From NCBI GenBank assembly GCA_905221605.1, contig CAJNDS010002079.1, forward strand, positions 402,501 through 465,000: DNA of 62,500 nucleotides. The letters run 5' to 3'. Source of the DNA: Symbiodinium natans (Eukaryota; Sar; Dinophyceae; Suessiales; Symbiodiniaceae). A model generated the notes under the pieces. That model saw nothing but the letters and a program-made list of their open reading frames with translations. It did no database searches and was not told where the DNA came from. Position 1 is the first letter of the stretch. The number at the start of each line of letters is the position of its first letter. Position numbers and translations under genes: made by a program. Positions 1 through 12,080 of this stretch are shown here, in pieces.

Positions 1-869
1 GCTTGAGGGCTTGAAGCCTCCCTGCTCTAAGGCGTCACCGGGACGAGGCGCGGGTTTGAGCGGCTCCTGCTTCGGAACGTACTTCTAGCCCTTATATATA
101 ACTCTACTTCTAAGCCCCCGAAGTCCCCTAAGAGGGTTATACGTAGATCTATACTTATGGGTTATAAGTACCCCCTAAACCCGAAATCCTAAACCCCAGA
201 CCCTAAACTCTTAGTTGTGGTTATAAGGAATTACCCAGGTTATACGTAGATCTATACTTGTGGGTTGTAGGTACCCGTGAACCTCCAAGTATTGGAAGCC
301 TACCCTGAACCTCCAAGTAACCCTTAACCCCGAGAAACAATACCCAGAGACTCTAGCATCCCTGATAAGTACAGATGGATTCTTTCAACCATAGGAGGGA
401 AATTTCCCCAAGCCCCCAAACCGTAAAGCCTGGCCCTAAAGCCTAAACCCTAAGCCCTAAACCCTAAACCCTAAACCCTTAACCCTAAACCCTAAACCCT
501 AAACCCTAAACCCCCAAACCCCAACCCGTAAACCCTTAACCCTAAGCCTGGAATCCCCAAGCTTTCACACCCGAACCCCTAGAATCCCCAGACCCTGGAC
601 CCGAACAGCCTAAAGCACAACATGAAGCGACTTGTTGGGAAGGGCATCGGAAGATCCTCGACCCCAAACCCCAAACTCCCCCAAACCCTGAATCTCGAAA
701 ATCACTAAACCTTGAGCCCTCCATTCTTGTGTCCCTAAACCCTAAACTCCAAACCCTCAACCCTCAACCCTAAACCCTGAACCCTTCTCACGTTGAGGGT
801 GTCGGGGCTGAGGGTTGAGGGCTTCGGGGCTCCGAAGGGTCTGTGGTGCTCGCTTTGTCTCCCTGCGTT

Positions 870-1000
870 CGGGTTAGGGTTGAGGGTTTAGGGTTTAGGG
901 TTTAGGGTTTAGGGTTTAGGGTTTAGGGTTTAGGGTTGAGGGTTTAGGGTTGAGGGTTTAGAGTTTAGGGTTTAGGGTTGAGGGTTTGGGGGACTTGGGG
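870..1000 (+). repeat. TTTAGGG / TTGAGGG array
   Basis: Runs of TTTAGGG mixed with TTGAGGG. The preceding 1-860 region holds scattered CCCTAAA-like units and nothing recognisable as a gene. Confidence 0.85.
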
Positions 1001-1624
1001 GCTTAGGAGCTTAGAGGGCTAAGGGTTGACCTCACACACGGGTTTAAGGGTTTGGGAGGGTTTTAGGCTTTTGAGGCTTCGGGTTCCAGAAGTTTAGGAG
1101 TTGAGTTTAGGGCGTTTGGGGCATGGGCATAGGGTATTTGCCGTCTTGCCCTAAACCTGAACCCTAAACCTACACCCGAAGCCTAAACTCCAAACCTGAG
1201 TTTTCTGTAAGCAACCCAAGGCTAACAGCCTTCGTTTTTTGGCAGCTTCCCCGCTACCCACAGGCCCACAACTCCCAACCCGCTACAGTTTGTTCATCAA
1301 GCCCAAACCAGAGAAGAATGACTACAAACCCTGAACGCCCTGAAAAACCTACAAACCCTGAATCCCTCTAGAAACCCTAAACCCTAAACCCTGAACCCTG
1401 GATCTCCTGAGTTCTAAACCCTAAGCCCTAAGCCCTAAACCCTAAACCCCAAACCAAAAACTCTAAACCCAAGCCCGAGTGTTTTGTATGTCCCATGCCC
1501 AGATATTGCAATGTGGAACGTCACGAACAGAAAGTGTGCGCAGGGGGGGGGGGGGAGTCTGTTGATCCCCAAAGCCCTAGCAACCACCCCGCCGCACAAA
1601 GGGTTCAGGGTTCGGTTTTAGGGG

Positions 1625-1732
1625 TAAGGGTTGAGGGTTAAGGGTTAAAGGGTTAAAGGGTTAAAGGGTTAAAGGGTTAAAGGGTTAAAGGGTTAAAGGG
1701 TTGAAGGGTTAAGGGTTAAGGGTTAAGGGTTG
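1625..1732 (+). repeat. GGGTTAAA octamer array
   Basis: About ten copies of an 8-base variant GGGTTAAA, with GGGTTAA at the edge. Confidence 0.85.
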
Positions 1733-1847
1733 GGGAACCGTAAATCCCCCCCCAAGCCCGGGACCCCTCAAGCGCCTCTGGCGCAGGACGACGCAGACGA
1801 GAACGCGGCCGCCGATGCTGACCGACATCTGGTCCTCGCACAAGGAG

Positions 1848-2132
1848 CCTAAACCCTAAACCCTAAACCCTAAACCCTAAACCCTAAACCCTAAACCCTA
1901 AACCCTAAACCCTAAACCCTAAACCCTAAACCCTAAACCCTAAACCCTAAACCCTAAACCCTAAACCCTAAACCCTAAACCCTAAAACCCCAAACCCCAA
2001 ACCCCAAACCCTAAACCCTAAACCCTAAACCCTAAACCCTAAACCCTAAACCCTAAACCCTAAACCCTACACCCTAAACCCTAAATCCTAAACCCTAAGC
2101 CCCAAACCCTAAACCCTAAACCCGAAGCCCTT
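1848..2132 (-). repeat. CCCTAAA array
   Basis: About 280 bp of CCCTAAA, mostly perfect, with a few CCCCAAA units in the middle. One of the longest arrays here. Confidence 0.95.
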
Positions 2133-2148
2133 AACCCCTGCTGGGGCG

Positions 2149-2226
2149 ATAGTCGAACAGAGGAGGATCTTTGGGCTTGGCTCCGTTCTTTGATTTGAAG
2201 ACTTCTTCGCGGTTTGGGCCTTTTCC
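2149..2226 (-). CDS. Exon candidate, minus strand
   Basis: On the minus strand, acceptor CCCCTAG is followed by KGPNREEVFKSKNGAK and PKDPPLFDYRPS. A second frame is open but less protein-like. CCCTAAA lies left and TTTAGGG right on the plus strand. Confidence 0.33.
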
Positions 2227-2591
2227 TAGGGGTTTAGGGTTTAGGGTTTAGGGTTTAGGGTTTAGGGTTTAGGGTTTAGGGGAGTTTTGGGGGGTTAAAG
2301 GTTGGGGGGCTGAGGTTCCGGTGGGCTTGTCTTCGAAACTTATGTAGGACTGCAGGGCTTAAGGGATATAAGGAGGGACCCCTACCCTAAACCCTAAACC
2401 CTAAACCCTAAACCCTAAGCCCTAAGCCCTAAGCCCTAAGCCCTAAACCCTAAACCCTAAACCCTCAATCTTACTTTCTTATATACCCCTGACATATGCC
2501 TTATCTAGTCCCTCTATACCTAAGTAGCCCCTGCGTTACCCCGAAGGTCCCTTATAAGGGTCCCTTAGTCCCTTGTAGGCTCATCTACGAT

Positions 2592-2682
2592 GTTCTTAGT
2601 AGGAAATGAGGGAATAAGTATCCCATATAATCCCTTAAAGGATATGTGCAGGGCCCCAATTCCCTCATTCCCTACTAAGAAC
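2592..2682. repeat. Foldback (MITE-like) element
   Basis: GTTCTTAGTAGGAAATGAGGG is mirrored by CCCTCATTCCCTACTAAGAAC with a roughly 43-bp loop. Confidence 0.7.
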
Positions 2683-3412
2683 CAGGGGGACATGTTCATG
2701 ACCTGATGGCGGCCTGAGGTAGACAACCTTTAACGCTTCCCTGAGCTCCCCTGGGCTTCCCGAAGGTCCCCCTAAGGGTTTAGGGTTTAGGGTTTAGGGT
2801 TACAAACCTACAGACCCACAAACCCTACACCCTAAACCTCCTAAACCCTAGTTGAGGATTATGTTTTGGCCGAGCCAGAGGGGCCCCTAATCCCTTTTTG
2901 TCATGGGTTCGGGCTTTAATGGGTTAAGTTTAGGGTTTTGAAGGGTTTAAGGTTCAGGGTTGCCAAGGGTGGTTCAGTGTTTAGGGCCTGTGAGCTCCTT
3001 TTGTCAGGAGTTCGTGTAGAGTTTAGGGTTTTGCGGTTTAGGTTTTGGGGCACAGGAGTGGGTTGTTGGGGCTACGTACTCTAAGCCCTAAACCCCAAAC
3101 CCAAACCCTAAACCCTAAACAAAGGGTTCTAGGGAGGTTGGGAGCCCGTTAGCTGGAAGATCCGCCTTACCTGTTTACCCGGTTAGAACCTCCCGCCTGC
3201 ATCTCGGTAGTTGTTTGCCCATTCCTGCATTTCGGACGTAAGGTGGGGGGGGGGGGATTTCCATTATGATACAGAGCCATAACCTGTATGGCGAGTCCTC
3301 AAAATTATGGTCTCTTTCTGGGTACCCTGAATAAGAGGTGCCGCCTTCTAAGAAGGACCCCCCCCCAAAAGGACCCTAATTTCGAGAAATCACCATATGT
3401 ACGTGCATATAC

Positions 3413-3681
<269 letters not shown>

Positions 3682-4084
3682 CAGAGTATGGACCGCAATG
3701 GAAAGGATCCCTTAACCAAACTTCCCCCCCCCCCCCCCAAACAAAAATCTTGACAGCCGCAGCGGCCAGGATCTCAACTGCATCATTGCACCCGGTGGCC
3801 CTCGACCGGTTGCTGGCAGAGACTACCTGGGTGTGCTGCCCCACGAGAGGTGCATCGAGGACCGCAAGCCCTGTGAAGTCTGAGCCCTCAAAAGCCGAAG
3901 CACGAAGCCCCTAACCTTGAAGCCCTAAAACCCCGAAACCCTAAACCCCAAACCCTAAACCCTAAACCCTAGACCCTGAACCCCAAACCGGTCTGTGGCC
4001 TCAACCCCTGGGGTCTTTAGGGTTTCTCATGACTTCACACCCGAAACCTTCTCAAAGCTTTCATCTTCGGATGGCTTGGAACAA

Positions 4085-4238
4085 CCCTAAACCCTAAACC
4101 CTAAACCCCTAAACCCCTAAACCCCTAAACCCCTAAACCCCTAAACCCCTAAACCCCTAAACCCCTAAACCCCTAAACCCCTAAACCCCTAAACCCCTAA
4201 ACCCCCAAACCCCTAAACCCCTAAACCCTAAACCCTGA
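4085..4238 (-). repeat. CCCCTAAA octamer array
   Basis: About 15 copies of the 8-base variant between CCCTAAA units. Confidence 0.9.
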
Positions 4239-4239
4239 G

Positions 4240-4285
4240 GAGTGCGCCAATCAGAAGGGCTGTGACGCCGCGCTGATTCAGGATG
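4240..4285 (+). CDS. Short exon candidate
   Basis: Acceptor ACCCTGAG, then ECANQKGCDAALIQD up to the G-rich donor region. It sits between a CCCCTAAA array and GGGTTGAGGG repeats. Confidence 0.27.
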
Positions 4286-5139
4286 GGGTTGAGGGTGTAG
4301 GGCTTAGGGGCTTTAGGGTTACCCTAAACCCAAAAACCTTGAAACTGTGAAACCCTATGTCCTAAAATCCTAAAGCCCCAAAGTCCTAAGACCCGAAGAC
4401 CCGAAACCCCAACCCTAAACCCCAAAATCCTGTCGTTGTTAGGGCTTCGGCGTTTCAGGGTTTTATGGTTTAGGCTGGAGAAGGGCGCAAGAGTCTTGGG
4501 GGGCGAGGTCAGCAAGAACAGTTTATAGGGTTTTGGGGGTTTTGTGGGTTGAGGTTGGAAGGGCTTAAACCCTAAGCCCTAAGCCCAAAACCCTAAACCC
4601 TGTACCCTACACCCTACACCCTAAACCCTACACCCTAAACCCTAAACCCGAGACCCTAGGGTTTAGGTGCAGGGGTAGGTTGAGACTTCAGCCGAACACT
4701 TCAGCCCTGCGCCTTGCTTTAGGGCCCGTGGGCCATGCAGATTTAGGTAGGGGATTCTGGAGGTTGAAGAGGTGACTGGACAGGTGTTTCACCCTCAGTA
4801 ATTTGTTGCGATTTAGGGTTTAGGGGTTTACGGCAATTTTGTTCCGATTTAGGGTTTTATGGTTTAGGGTTTAGATGCATTTCCACCTGCAAGCATGACC
4901 TTTCGATGACCACTGGCGCGCAAGACAAGCCTGGTGGACAGATACGGGTCAGACACTCAGTGCCACGCGCTCCCCTGGCTCCAAGAACCCAGCATGCCGA
5001 AGAAGCTCGCATGCCGGAGATACGGCCAGGGGACAACTAAACCCCACACTTGAAGCCCGAAACCCTAAATGCCAGCCGCTAGCCCCCTCTCCCTACACCC
5101 TCCCCGCCCCGCCCCCCCGCCCAAAAAAAGCACGTCAAG

Positions 5140-5265
5140 TCTGTCCTGGAGATTTCGGTTGTATCACAAGGGACCCGAATGAAGCGCTCAGACTTCGGAT
5201 CCCCTATTCTTGCCGAGAATGAGAAGCAGGGACCAGGGAACTTGACTCGATTGCGCTTGGGCTGG
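5140..5265 (+). CDS. Internal exon candidate, unidentified protein
   Basis: Acceptor GTCAAG, donor TGG|GTTTAGGG, exactly 42 open codons: SVLEISVVSQGTRMKRSDF then GSPILAENEKQGPGNLTRL. A C-rich tract lies upstream. The right flank is a 145-bp TTTAGGG array. Confidence 0.45.
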
Positions 5266-5408
5266 GTTTAGGGTTTAGGGTTTAGGGTTTAGGGTTTAGG
5301 GTTTAGGGTTTAGGGTTTAGGGTTTAGGGTTTAGGGTTTAGGGTTTAGGGTTTAGGGTTTAGGGTTTAGGGTTTAGGGTTTAGGGTTTAGGGTTAGGGTT
5401 TAGGGTTT
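5264..5408 (+). repeat. TTTAGGG array
   Basis: About 20 nearly perfect heptamers starting at the donor of the exon candidate at 5140. Confidence 0.95.
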
Positions 5409-5548
5409 ACGTCATTGGCTCTCAAAGTGTTTGAAGCACAAGTTAATTTGCTTGTTCTGGCGACGATCAGATTCGTCGGGAGGAGGGTGATGCCTTCCAA
5501 CCGCCGAAACGCCCGTCGGGGCTTGGCCCGGTAACGCGTGAGGCTGCC

Positions 5549-5722
5549 CAGAGACTCCAAAACCCCTTAATTAAGGAATGTCCCCTTAAAAGTATAGTCG
5601 GCACCTTCAACTATATTAGGGTTCCTATGATAATTTAAGGAATATCCCCGTAAATTATAATAGGAACCCTAATCATGCTTTAAGGTATATTCCTTCATTT
5701 AAGGGGTCTTGGAGTTCTCAGG
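5549..5722. repeat. Foldback element with nested stems
   Basis: Outer arms GAGACTCCAAAACCCCTTAA and TTAAGGGGTCTTGGAGTTCTC; inner arms GGTTCCTATGATAATTTA and TAAATTATAATAGGAACC. TTAA-rich. Probable non-autonomous DNA transposon. Confidence 0.7.
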
Positions 5723-6659
5723 CTGTGGCTGCTGGGAATGAAGCTCGAGCGTCTGCTGCGTCAGGCACTGGATCACATCGAGCACCTTTCTTCGAAAGAA
5801 CCTAGTAGTAGAGTAGGTAACCTTTAACCTTGTTGGGTGAGTATAATCCCCGTATAATCCCGAAGGTTAACCTTTAGTTCCCCCCGGCTACTGGACAACT
5901 AAGAGAAGGATCGATCAATGTCGCGGTGAATTGCACCTGGGCGAAGCACCGAAGCGTGTCTTGCGTGGAGCTGCTGCATGAGGTCTTTCGAAGACTCGGG
6001 CTTTTATGTGCCTGCGGCGCACATGGAAAGATTCCGCTCGGGCCGTAGTTACGATGTGGAGGCGTGATTGGTGGCCACAGTGGAGTGCTATTAATAGTTT
6101 GAAATTCGACCCTAAGCCCTAAACCCTAAACCTTATAAACCCTAAACCCTGAACCCTGAACCCTGAACCCTAAACCCTAAACCCAACCCTAAGGCGACTC
6201 CTCCACCGGGCTTCCTAGTGCCTGCAGAGGCTTCCCTTGAACCAAAGCATGCGTATGCATATTGTTAAAGGGTTCAAGGCCAACCCAGCCATAGACCATA
6301 AAACCCTAAACCCTAAATCCTAAACCCTGAACCCTGAGCCCTAAGACCCTCGACCCCTAAAGCCCTAAACCCCTGAACTTCCTGAACCAAAGCCCTAACC
6401 TCCAACAGCCCTAAACGCTAAGTACCCTCAACCCTAAACCAAAACCACTAACACCTAGAGCCCCAAACCCCAAAGCCCCTACACCCTAAAAAACCCTGAA
6501 GCCCTGACCCCCTGACTCCGCCCCCTCCCCCCGCCCTCTACCTTAACCCCTGGAGCTCCCTGGGGCCCCAGAACCCTGAAACCCTAAAACCCTAGAACCC
6601 CCAAACCCCTGAAGCCCCTCAACTCCCTCAAGCCCGAAAACCCTAAACCCTACACTCCC

Positions 6660-6850
6660 TCAAGCCCCAAACCCTCAGACCCTAAAACCCTAAAACCCCA
6701 AAACCCCGAAACCCCCAAACCCCCAAAACCCCAAAACCCCAAAACCCCGAAACCCCCAAACCCCCAAAACCCCAAAACCCCAAAACCCCGAAACCCCCAA
6801 ACCCCCAAAACCCCAAAACCCCTAAGCTCCCTCAAGCCCCAAAACCCCAA
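6660..6850 (-). repeat. CCCCAAAA / CCCCGAAA imperfect tandem
   Basis: Blocks of CCCCAAAA with CCCCGAAA and CCCCCAAA repeated about three times as a roughly 68-bp higher-order unit. Confidence 0.8.
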
Positions 6851-6978
6851 AACCCCAAAACCCCTAAGCTCCCTCAAGCCCCAAAACCCTAAACCCTAGA
6901 GCCCCTAAACCACAAAACCCTAAGCCCCAAAACCCTAAACCAAAAAACCCTAAGCCCAAAACCCTAAACCCTAAACAC

Positions 6979-7024
6979 CGCGCTCTCGTGTGCGAAGGAG
7001 TTCGGAGCTGTCGGAAACTGCTGG
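6979..7024 (-). CDS. Exon candidate, minus strand
   Basis: Acceptor GGCCTCAG, donor GCG|GTGTTTAGGG. Reads PAVSDSSELLRTRER. The frame remains open upstream (IVNDIGGPQ). CCCTAAA-type repeats lie left and TTTAGGGG right. Confidence 0.3.
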
Positions 7025-7059
7025 CTGAGGCCCCCCGATGTCGTTGACGATGCAAGAGG

Positions 7060-7220
7060 GATTTAGGGGTTTAGGGGTTTAGGGGTTTAGGGGTTCAGGG
7101 GTTCAGGGGTTTAGGGGTTTAGGGGTTTAGGGCTTTAGGGTTTTAGTGGTTTAGGGGTTTAGGGGTCAAGGGGTTTAGGGGTTTCGGGGTTTAGAGTTTT
7201 AGGGGCTTAGGGGTTTAGCG
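7060..7220 (+). repeat. TTTAGGGG octamer array
   Basis: About 17 copies with scattered substitutions. Confidence 0.9.
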
Positions 7221-7499
7221 TTGAGACATTAGACATCGTTAAACTAGGACGCAGAGTGGGCCCTGATTGCCTGGGTTTCGGCTTCCTTCGAAGGCCCCTT
7301 TAAAAGGGCGCCCCTTTTGTGCCTAAATCCTAAACCCTAGACCCTAGACTCTAAACCCCTAAACCCTAAACCCCAAAGCTTCAGGGACTCGCAGGTTTGT
7401 CTAGGGTTTTCTATGGGTCTTTCTAGGGTCGCTGTAGGGTGTTTAGGGCTTTTAGGGCATAGGGTGTTCGGTTTTAGGTTTTGGGGTTTGGGGTTTAGG

Positions 7500-8100
7500 G
7501 GAGTCAGGTCTCGAAGCAGGTCCTTGAGCCTGAAATGCCCGGCGGACATTTCATCTGGGCACTGGGTGGCGAAGTACGGCGTGGCGGCTGGAAAAGGAAG
7601 CCTTGACCCGTCTGCTTCCATCGTACTTGGGGGTGTGCGGGGCAGATGTCTGAACCATCAATGTTGCCTTGTCCGGAAGCCGTTGGTGCCTTCGATAGAG
7701 CAATACTGGGCAACCCTGGTACGCCCAGGCCACCTGTCTTCAAACCTTTGCGACCGCGGCGCCGTGTACCGATGTGGGCACTGATTCAATTTCCACAGCA
7801 GACTTTGCCAACCTAGGCCACCTTTATGAGATGAGCCCCTTTAGAAGAGAATTTGCTGCAGCTTTGATTTCCCTTCGGCGTCCTTGAAACTTTGCGCGAA
7901 TCGCGGCGGCATTTACAGCTTTGAACAGCTTCAACAAAGGTCCTGTATACTTTGGCACATATTGCAATGGGCCACAGTTAGTGCGCACGTAGGGTTAGGG
8001 CTCAGTGAGCCGAAAGACACCAAAAAGCGCTGCAGATCTCTAAGCCCTCAATCCTTAATTAGACCCTGCACCGAAAGCTCTAGACTCTAGACCCTACGGT
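7500..8100. other. Unique block, no assigned gene
   Basis: About 600 bp without long telomeric arrays. Open frames exist on both strands (123 codons plus, 94 codons minus) but overlap and lack family motifs. Coding potential is uncertain. Confidence 0.4.
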
Positions 8101-8597
8101 GTTTAGGGTTCAGGGTGTAGGTTGTGTTCTTACAGCTCGCAGTTCGGACCCCATGCCTTTTAAACCCTAAACCCTAAGAGCCCACAACCCTCCAGCCCAG
8201 AAGCCTTAGAGCACTCAACTCTGTTCAGGGGTTTAGGGGTCAGGGGTTTGGGGGTTTGGGGGAGAAAGGTCTGGGGGTGTAGGGGCTTAGTAGAGGTCTA
8301 GGGGTTAAGGGGTCAAGGGTTCGGGGCTTAGGTATTCGGGTTTGGTTTTCATGGCTTGGGATTTGAGAGTTTAGGGAAGCTGCGTGATAAGATTCTGTCA
8401 AGAGACGACGCGCCAAGACTTCCTTGGGGCAGTTCGCAGGTAGATGCTGCGACGCTGTTTTTTGAAGTTTCTCTTCGAAGTCCTGCTGTAAAGGCAGAGA
8501 GAACCCTGCGAAACCCCAAACCCTAAACCCTAAACCCTAAAGCCTAAAGCCCTAAACCCCAAACACGGAACCCGAAGTCGTCTTCCGACTATCGCAG

Positions 8598-8673
8598 GGC
8601 GCACGTCTCCCTGGATGATTGCTCGCCCGCATATGGCTTCACTGTTTGGCTGCGTGGATGCAGCTATAAGGGG
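8598..8673 (+). CDS. Exon candidate
   Basis: Acceptor CTATCGCAG, donor GTGTTTAGG. One lead base, then AHVSLDDCSPAYGFTVW and LRGCSYKG. CCCTAAA lies left and TTTAGGG right. Confidence 0.3.
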
Positions 8674-9280
8674 GTGTTTAGGGTGCATGGTACAGTGTAT
8701 AGGTAGATGGGGCTTGGGGTAGGGTTTCGGGTTTAGGGTTTAGGGTTTAGGGTCTAGGGTTTGGGTTTTAGAGTTTCGAGTTAGAGTTTAGAGTTCAGGG
8801 TCCTTAGTTCCCTTCGGTTGTTAACCCAACAAAACAGCACATCTTTCAGCTCAGCAAGGTTTAGGGTTTAGGGTTTAGGGTTCAGAGCTTAGGGTTTAGG
8901 GTTTAGGGTTTAGGTTTTAGGTTTTAGGTTTGAGGGGCTTCTGGTGTAGAAAAGGAAAGCAAACCCTCTACAATCCCTGTGGGAGGCCCCCAGGCTTTAG
9001 GGTTGAGGGGCGTTAGGGGGCTTCCCATCCGTGCACATCGGGCCTCTCTTAGAACTTGGATTTCGGTGCCTGGGGCTTTGAACCGAAGCTCCAAACCCTC
9101 AACCCTCAACCCTCAACCATAAACCCTCAACCCTACAAACGAGACCCCTCGGACGGTGCCGTTTAAGGGTCTCGAAGTCGTACCCTATAGAACCTCCTCT
9201 AAAATCGAAACCTTAGCGCCCTGAGATTCGAGCCCGAGAGGGTGCCTAGAACAACGTTTAGGGGTTTAAGGTTTCAGGGT

Positions 9281-9334
9281 TGCAACTGGATACTGTTTGT
9301 TTTAGACATGTACAAAAAATAGTATCCAGTTGCA
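9281..9334. repeat. Small foldback element
   Basis: Perfect 14-bp inverted repeat TGCAACTGGATACT / AGTATCCAGTTGCA, 54 bp overall, inside telomeric-type sequence. Confidence 0.75.
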
Positions 9335-9368
9335 CCAGTCAGAGGGTTTAGGGTTTCAGGGCTTGGGA

Positions 9369-9600
9369 AACCCTAAACCCTAAACCCTAAACCCTAAACC
9401 CTAAACCCTAAACCCTAAACCCTAAACCCTAAACCCTAAACCCTAGACCCTAGACCCTAGACCCTAGACCCTAAACCCTAAGCCCCAAACCCTAAAACCT
9501 AAAACCCTAAACCATAAACCCTAAACCCTAAACGCTAAACCCTAAACCCTAAACCCTAAACCCTAAACCCTAAACCCTAAACCCTAAACCCTAACCCTAA
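9369..9600 (-). repeat. CCCTAAA array
   Basis: About 230 bp with a patch of CCCTAGA near 9444-9475. It ends 18 bp before the exon at 9619. Confidence 0.95.
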
Positions 9601-9618
9601 GGTGTGCTTTCTCCCCAG

Positions 9619-9708
9619 ATCAATACGATAGCACAGCTCAAAGAAGCCGCCACTGAGGACAAGGTCGCCCCTCACACTTCGGATGAAGAAGTAGTGGCGA
9701 AGGCCCAC
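9619..9708 (+). CDS. Internal exon candidate, unidentified protein
   Basis: Acceptor TTTCTCCCCAG, donor CAC|GTTTAG, exactly 30 codons, phase 0/0: INTIAQLKEAATEDK then VAPHTSDEEVVAKAH. The left flank is a 230-bp CCCTAAA array and the right flank TTTAGGG repeats, the same arrangement as the kinase exons. The family is not recognised. Confidence 0.5.
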
Positions 9709-9719
9709 GTTTAGCGTTT

Positions 9720-10010
9720 AGGGTTAGGGGTTTAGGGTTTAGGGTTAAGGGTTTAGGGTTTTAAGGTTCAGGGTTTAGGGTTTAGGGTTTGAGGGTTAAC
9801 GGTTTAGGGTTTTGGGTTCAGGGGTTGGCTACCAAGGCAGTGCTGGTGTCTTCGTTGGTGTTTTCCCAAGGGTTCGGAGTGATAGAAGCCATCAGGGGTT
9901 ACAAACAGGATCACGTTATTGGGGTTTAGGGTTTAGGGTTTAGGTTTAGGGTTTAGGGTTTAGGGTTTAGGGTTTAGGGTTCAGGGTTTAGGGTTTAGGG
10001 TTTAGGGTGG
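9720..10010 (+). repeat. TTTAGGG arrays
   Basis: Two runs (9720-9810, 9920-10010) separated by about 100 bp of unique sequence. Confidence 0.9.
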
Positions 10011-10193
10011 TTTGAGGTAGAATAACAAGAATACAAATAATCGCGAAATGAATGCAAATGAGTATAAACTTGATACGGGTCATCTTTAGCAAAAAAACAT
10101 CTTTTTCCGATACAAAGTATGTAGATTTTGTTCGATTTGTTGCTCATGCTCCCCTCAACCCTCAACCAGAAACCCTTCCTTTGTGGTCCGCAG

Positions 10194-10383
10194 ACATGAT
10201 ACTTTGAGTTCCCTGCTCTTGGCCGACGCAGTGCTCTGCTTTAAGCCCTTCGAGCATCTTTGTCTTCTAAACCAAACTACCATTCAAGATCTCAAAAGAA
10301 CTAGAGAACCCGTTGTGCGGCATGTTCTCAGCAGCGTTGTTCAAAGATGCCTGTGCATTGTGCAAGAGTTTAGAAGCTGCTAG
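10194..10383 (+). CDS. Possible terminal exon, unidentified
   Basis: Acceptor GTGGTCCGCAG, then 62 open codons to TAG 10381: HDTLSSLLLADAVLCFKPF, EHLCLLNQTTIQDLKRTRE, PVVRHVLSSVVQRC. The unique sequence is longer than usual for this region. No motif is recognised. Confidence 0.32.
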
Positions 10384-11188
10384 AACTTAAAGCAATACAT
10401 GTGCTTTCTTTCGCCGCGTTTGTACGGAGGAGCAGGGTTTAGGGTTTAAGGTTTTTTGGGTTTAGGGTTTAGGATTTAGGGCTTGGGGTTTGGGGTTTAG
10501 GGTTTAGGATTTGGGTTTGGGTTTTACGGTTTGGGGCTGTTTAGGCTGCGAGAGCGTTCTCCCTGTGATGTTGGGTCTCCAGCCCAACGAACGGCGCTTT
10601 GTTCAGACACTTAGGGTGAAACCCTAAACCCTAAACCCTAAACCCTATACCCTAAACCCGAAACCCTAAACCCTGTACCCTAAACCCCTAAACCCTAAGC
10701 CCTAAGCCCTAAACCCTAAACCCTAAACCCTAAGACTTTGAGTTGGTTTAGGGATTTTCAGGGCTCAGGATGTTTAGTGTTCCGGTCTCGGGAAGTTCTG
10801 GGCTTGGGGTGGAGGTTGGGTCTGAGGCTTTGGGTGCTTAACTTCTCTAAACCTTAGGGTTCGGGTTTGAGCCTTAGGGTTCGGGTTTGAACCTTAGGGT
10901 TCGGGGATTTAGGGTTTAGGGTTTAGGGTTTGGGGTTTGGGGTTTAGGGTTTGGGGTTTAGGGTTTGGGGTGTAGGGTACCACACCCTTGAGGGCTTCGG
11001 AGGAATCCCTGAACATCCAATGTCGCTTCATTCAGATACCCACCTAGGCCCATCGGGGTGCAGGGCTTAGGGCTTAGAGTGCTTGCCAACGCTCTTCAGG
11101 GTTTTGGGTTTAGGGTTTAGGGTTTAGGGTTTAGGGTTTAGGGTACTTGACGACTCCATGGTTGTTCTTCCCTTGACGACTCCATGTT

Positions 11189-11312
11189 GGGATGTTTCCC
11201 CTTATACTAACAGTAGGGTTTCGGGTTTAGGGTTTAGGGTTTAGGGATTATAGTTTCCCCATGAGACTCCCTATTTATATAAGGGCTGTTAGCATACGGG
11301 GGGAAACCTCCC
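11189..11312. repeat. Foldback with telomeric loop
   Basis: Arms GGGATGTTTCCCCTTATACT... and ...AGCATACGGGGGGAAACCTCCC enclose TTTAGGG repeats. Confidence 0.6.
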
Positions 11313-11703
11313 AAACTCCATGGTTGTTGCCTTCAACTCGCAGCTGGCTGGCATGGCCGAAGATCTCCAGAATCCGCAAGATTAAGGATCAACTCTCTTG
11401 AACATCTAAACCCTAAGCCCTAAACCCTAAACCCCAAACCCTAAACCCCAAACCCCTAAACCCCTAAAATCTTGAGCATGCTCCGCCTGGCAGCTTCAGA
11501 CACCGGTTTGAGGTTCGGGGTTTAGGGTTGAGTGTTTGGGGGAAGTTGCGGGTCTAAACCCCTCAACCCTAAACCCTAAACCTGAACCCTGAACCCTAAA
11601 CCCTAAACCCCAAACCCCAAACCCCTTAACCCCGAACCCCGAAACCCCTAAAACCTACACCGCCAGGTTGTGCAGATTTGCCCCCGCCGACGCTTGACTG
11701 AAG

Positions 11704-11757
11704 TGCCAGGTTCCAGTTTCCTGGTTTCGTGAGCCGTGCGGCAACTTTTTGGCCTGG
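11704..11757 (+). CDS. Short internal exon candidate
   Basis: Acceptor CTGAAG, donor TGG|GTTTTTAGG, exactly 18 codons, CQVPVSWFREPCGNFLAW. Longer versions from an upstream acceptor hit stops in every frame. The left flank is CCCCTAAAA repeats and the right flank TTTAGGGG. Confidence 0.42.
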
Positions 11758-11942
11758 GTTTTTAGGAGTTTAGGGGTTGTGTTACGGGGTTTTGGGTTTG
11801 GGGTTTAGGTCCTCAACCTACCCTCTACCCTGTGCCCTAAACCCTAAACCCTAACCCCTAAGCCCTAAAGCCTAAAGCCTAAACGGCCCTAAACCCTAAA
11901 CCTCAAGAATTACACCCTAAACCCTAAACCCTAAGCTTCCAG

Positions 11943-12007
11943 CCTGAGCATTCGAGACTCGAAATCCTCGGTGGGCCCTGGTCCCCAGAGCTGCACCTTT
12001 TCCTGCT
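11943..12007. other. Coding-like island, strand unsure
   Basis: Minus strand reads EKVQLWGPGPTEDFESRML after an AG acceptor with a GC donor. Plus strand also has an open frame after a CTTCCAG acceptor and before a GTTTAAG donor. It is flanked CCCTAAA left and TTTAGGG right. Confidence 0.3.
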
Positions 12008-12080
12008 GTTTAAGATTTAGGGTTTAGGGTTTAGGGTTTAGGGTTTAGGGCTTAGGGGTCGCTTTGATGGTTTCTTGCAG

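Noticed and set aside
1540-1560. Poly-G/poly-C tracts (also 13361, 16558, 19100, 33000, 34855)
   Set aside because: Simple homopolymers; noted only as likely sites of sequencing length error.
6650-7055. Gly/Phe/Trp/Leu-rich minus-strand frames
   Set aside because: Translation of TTTTGGGG/TTTAGGG units; same for 40493-40768 and 41105-41308.
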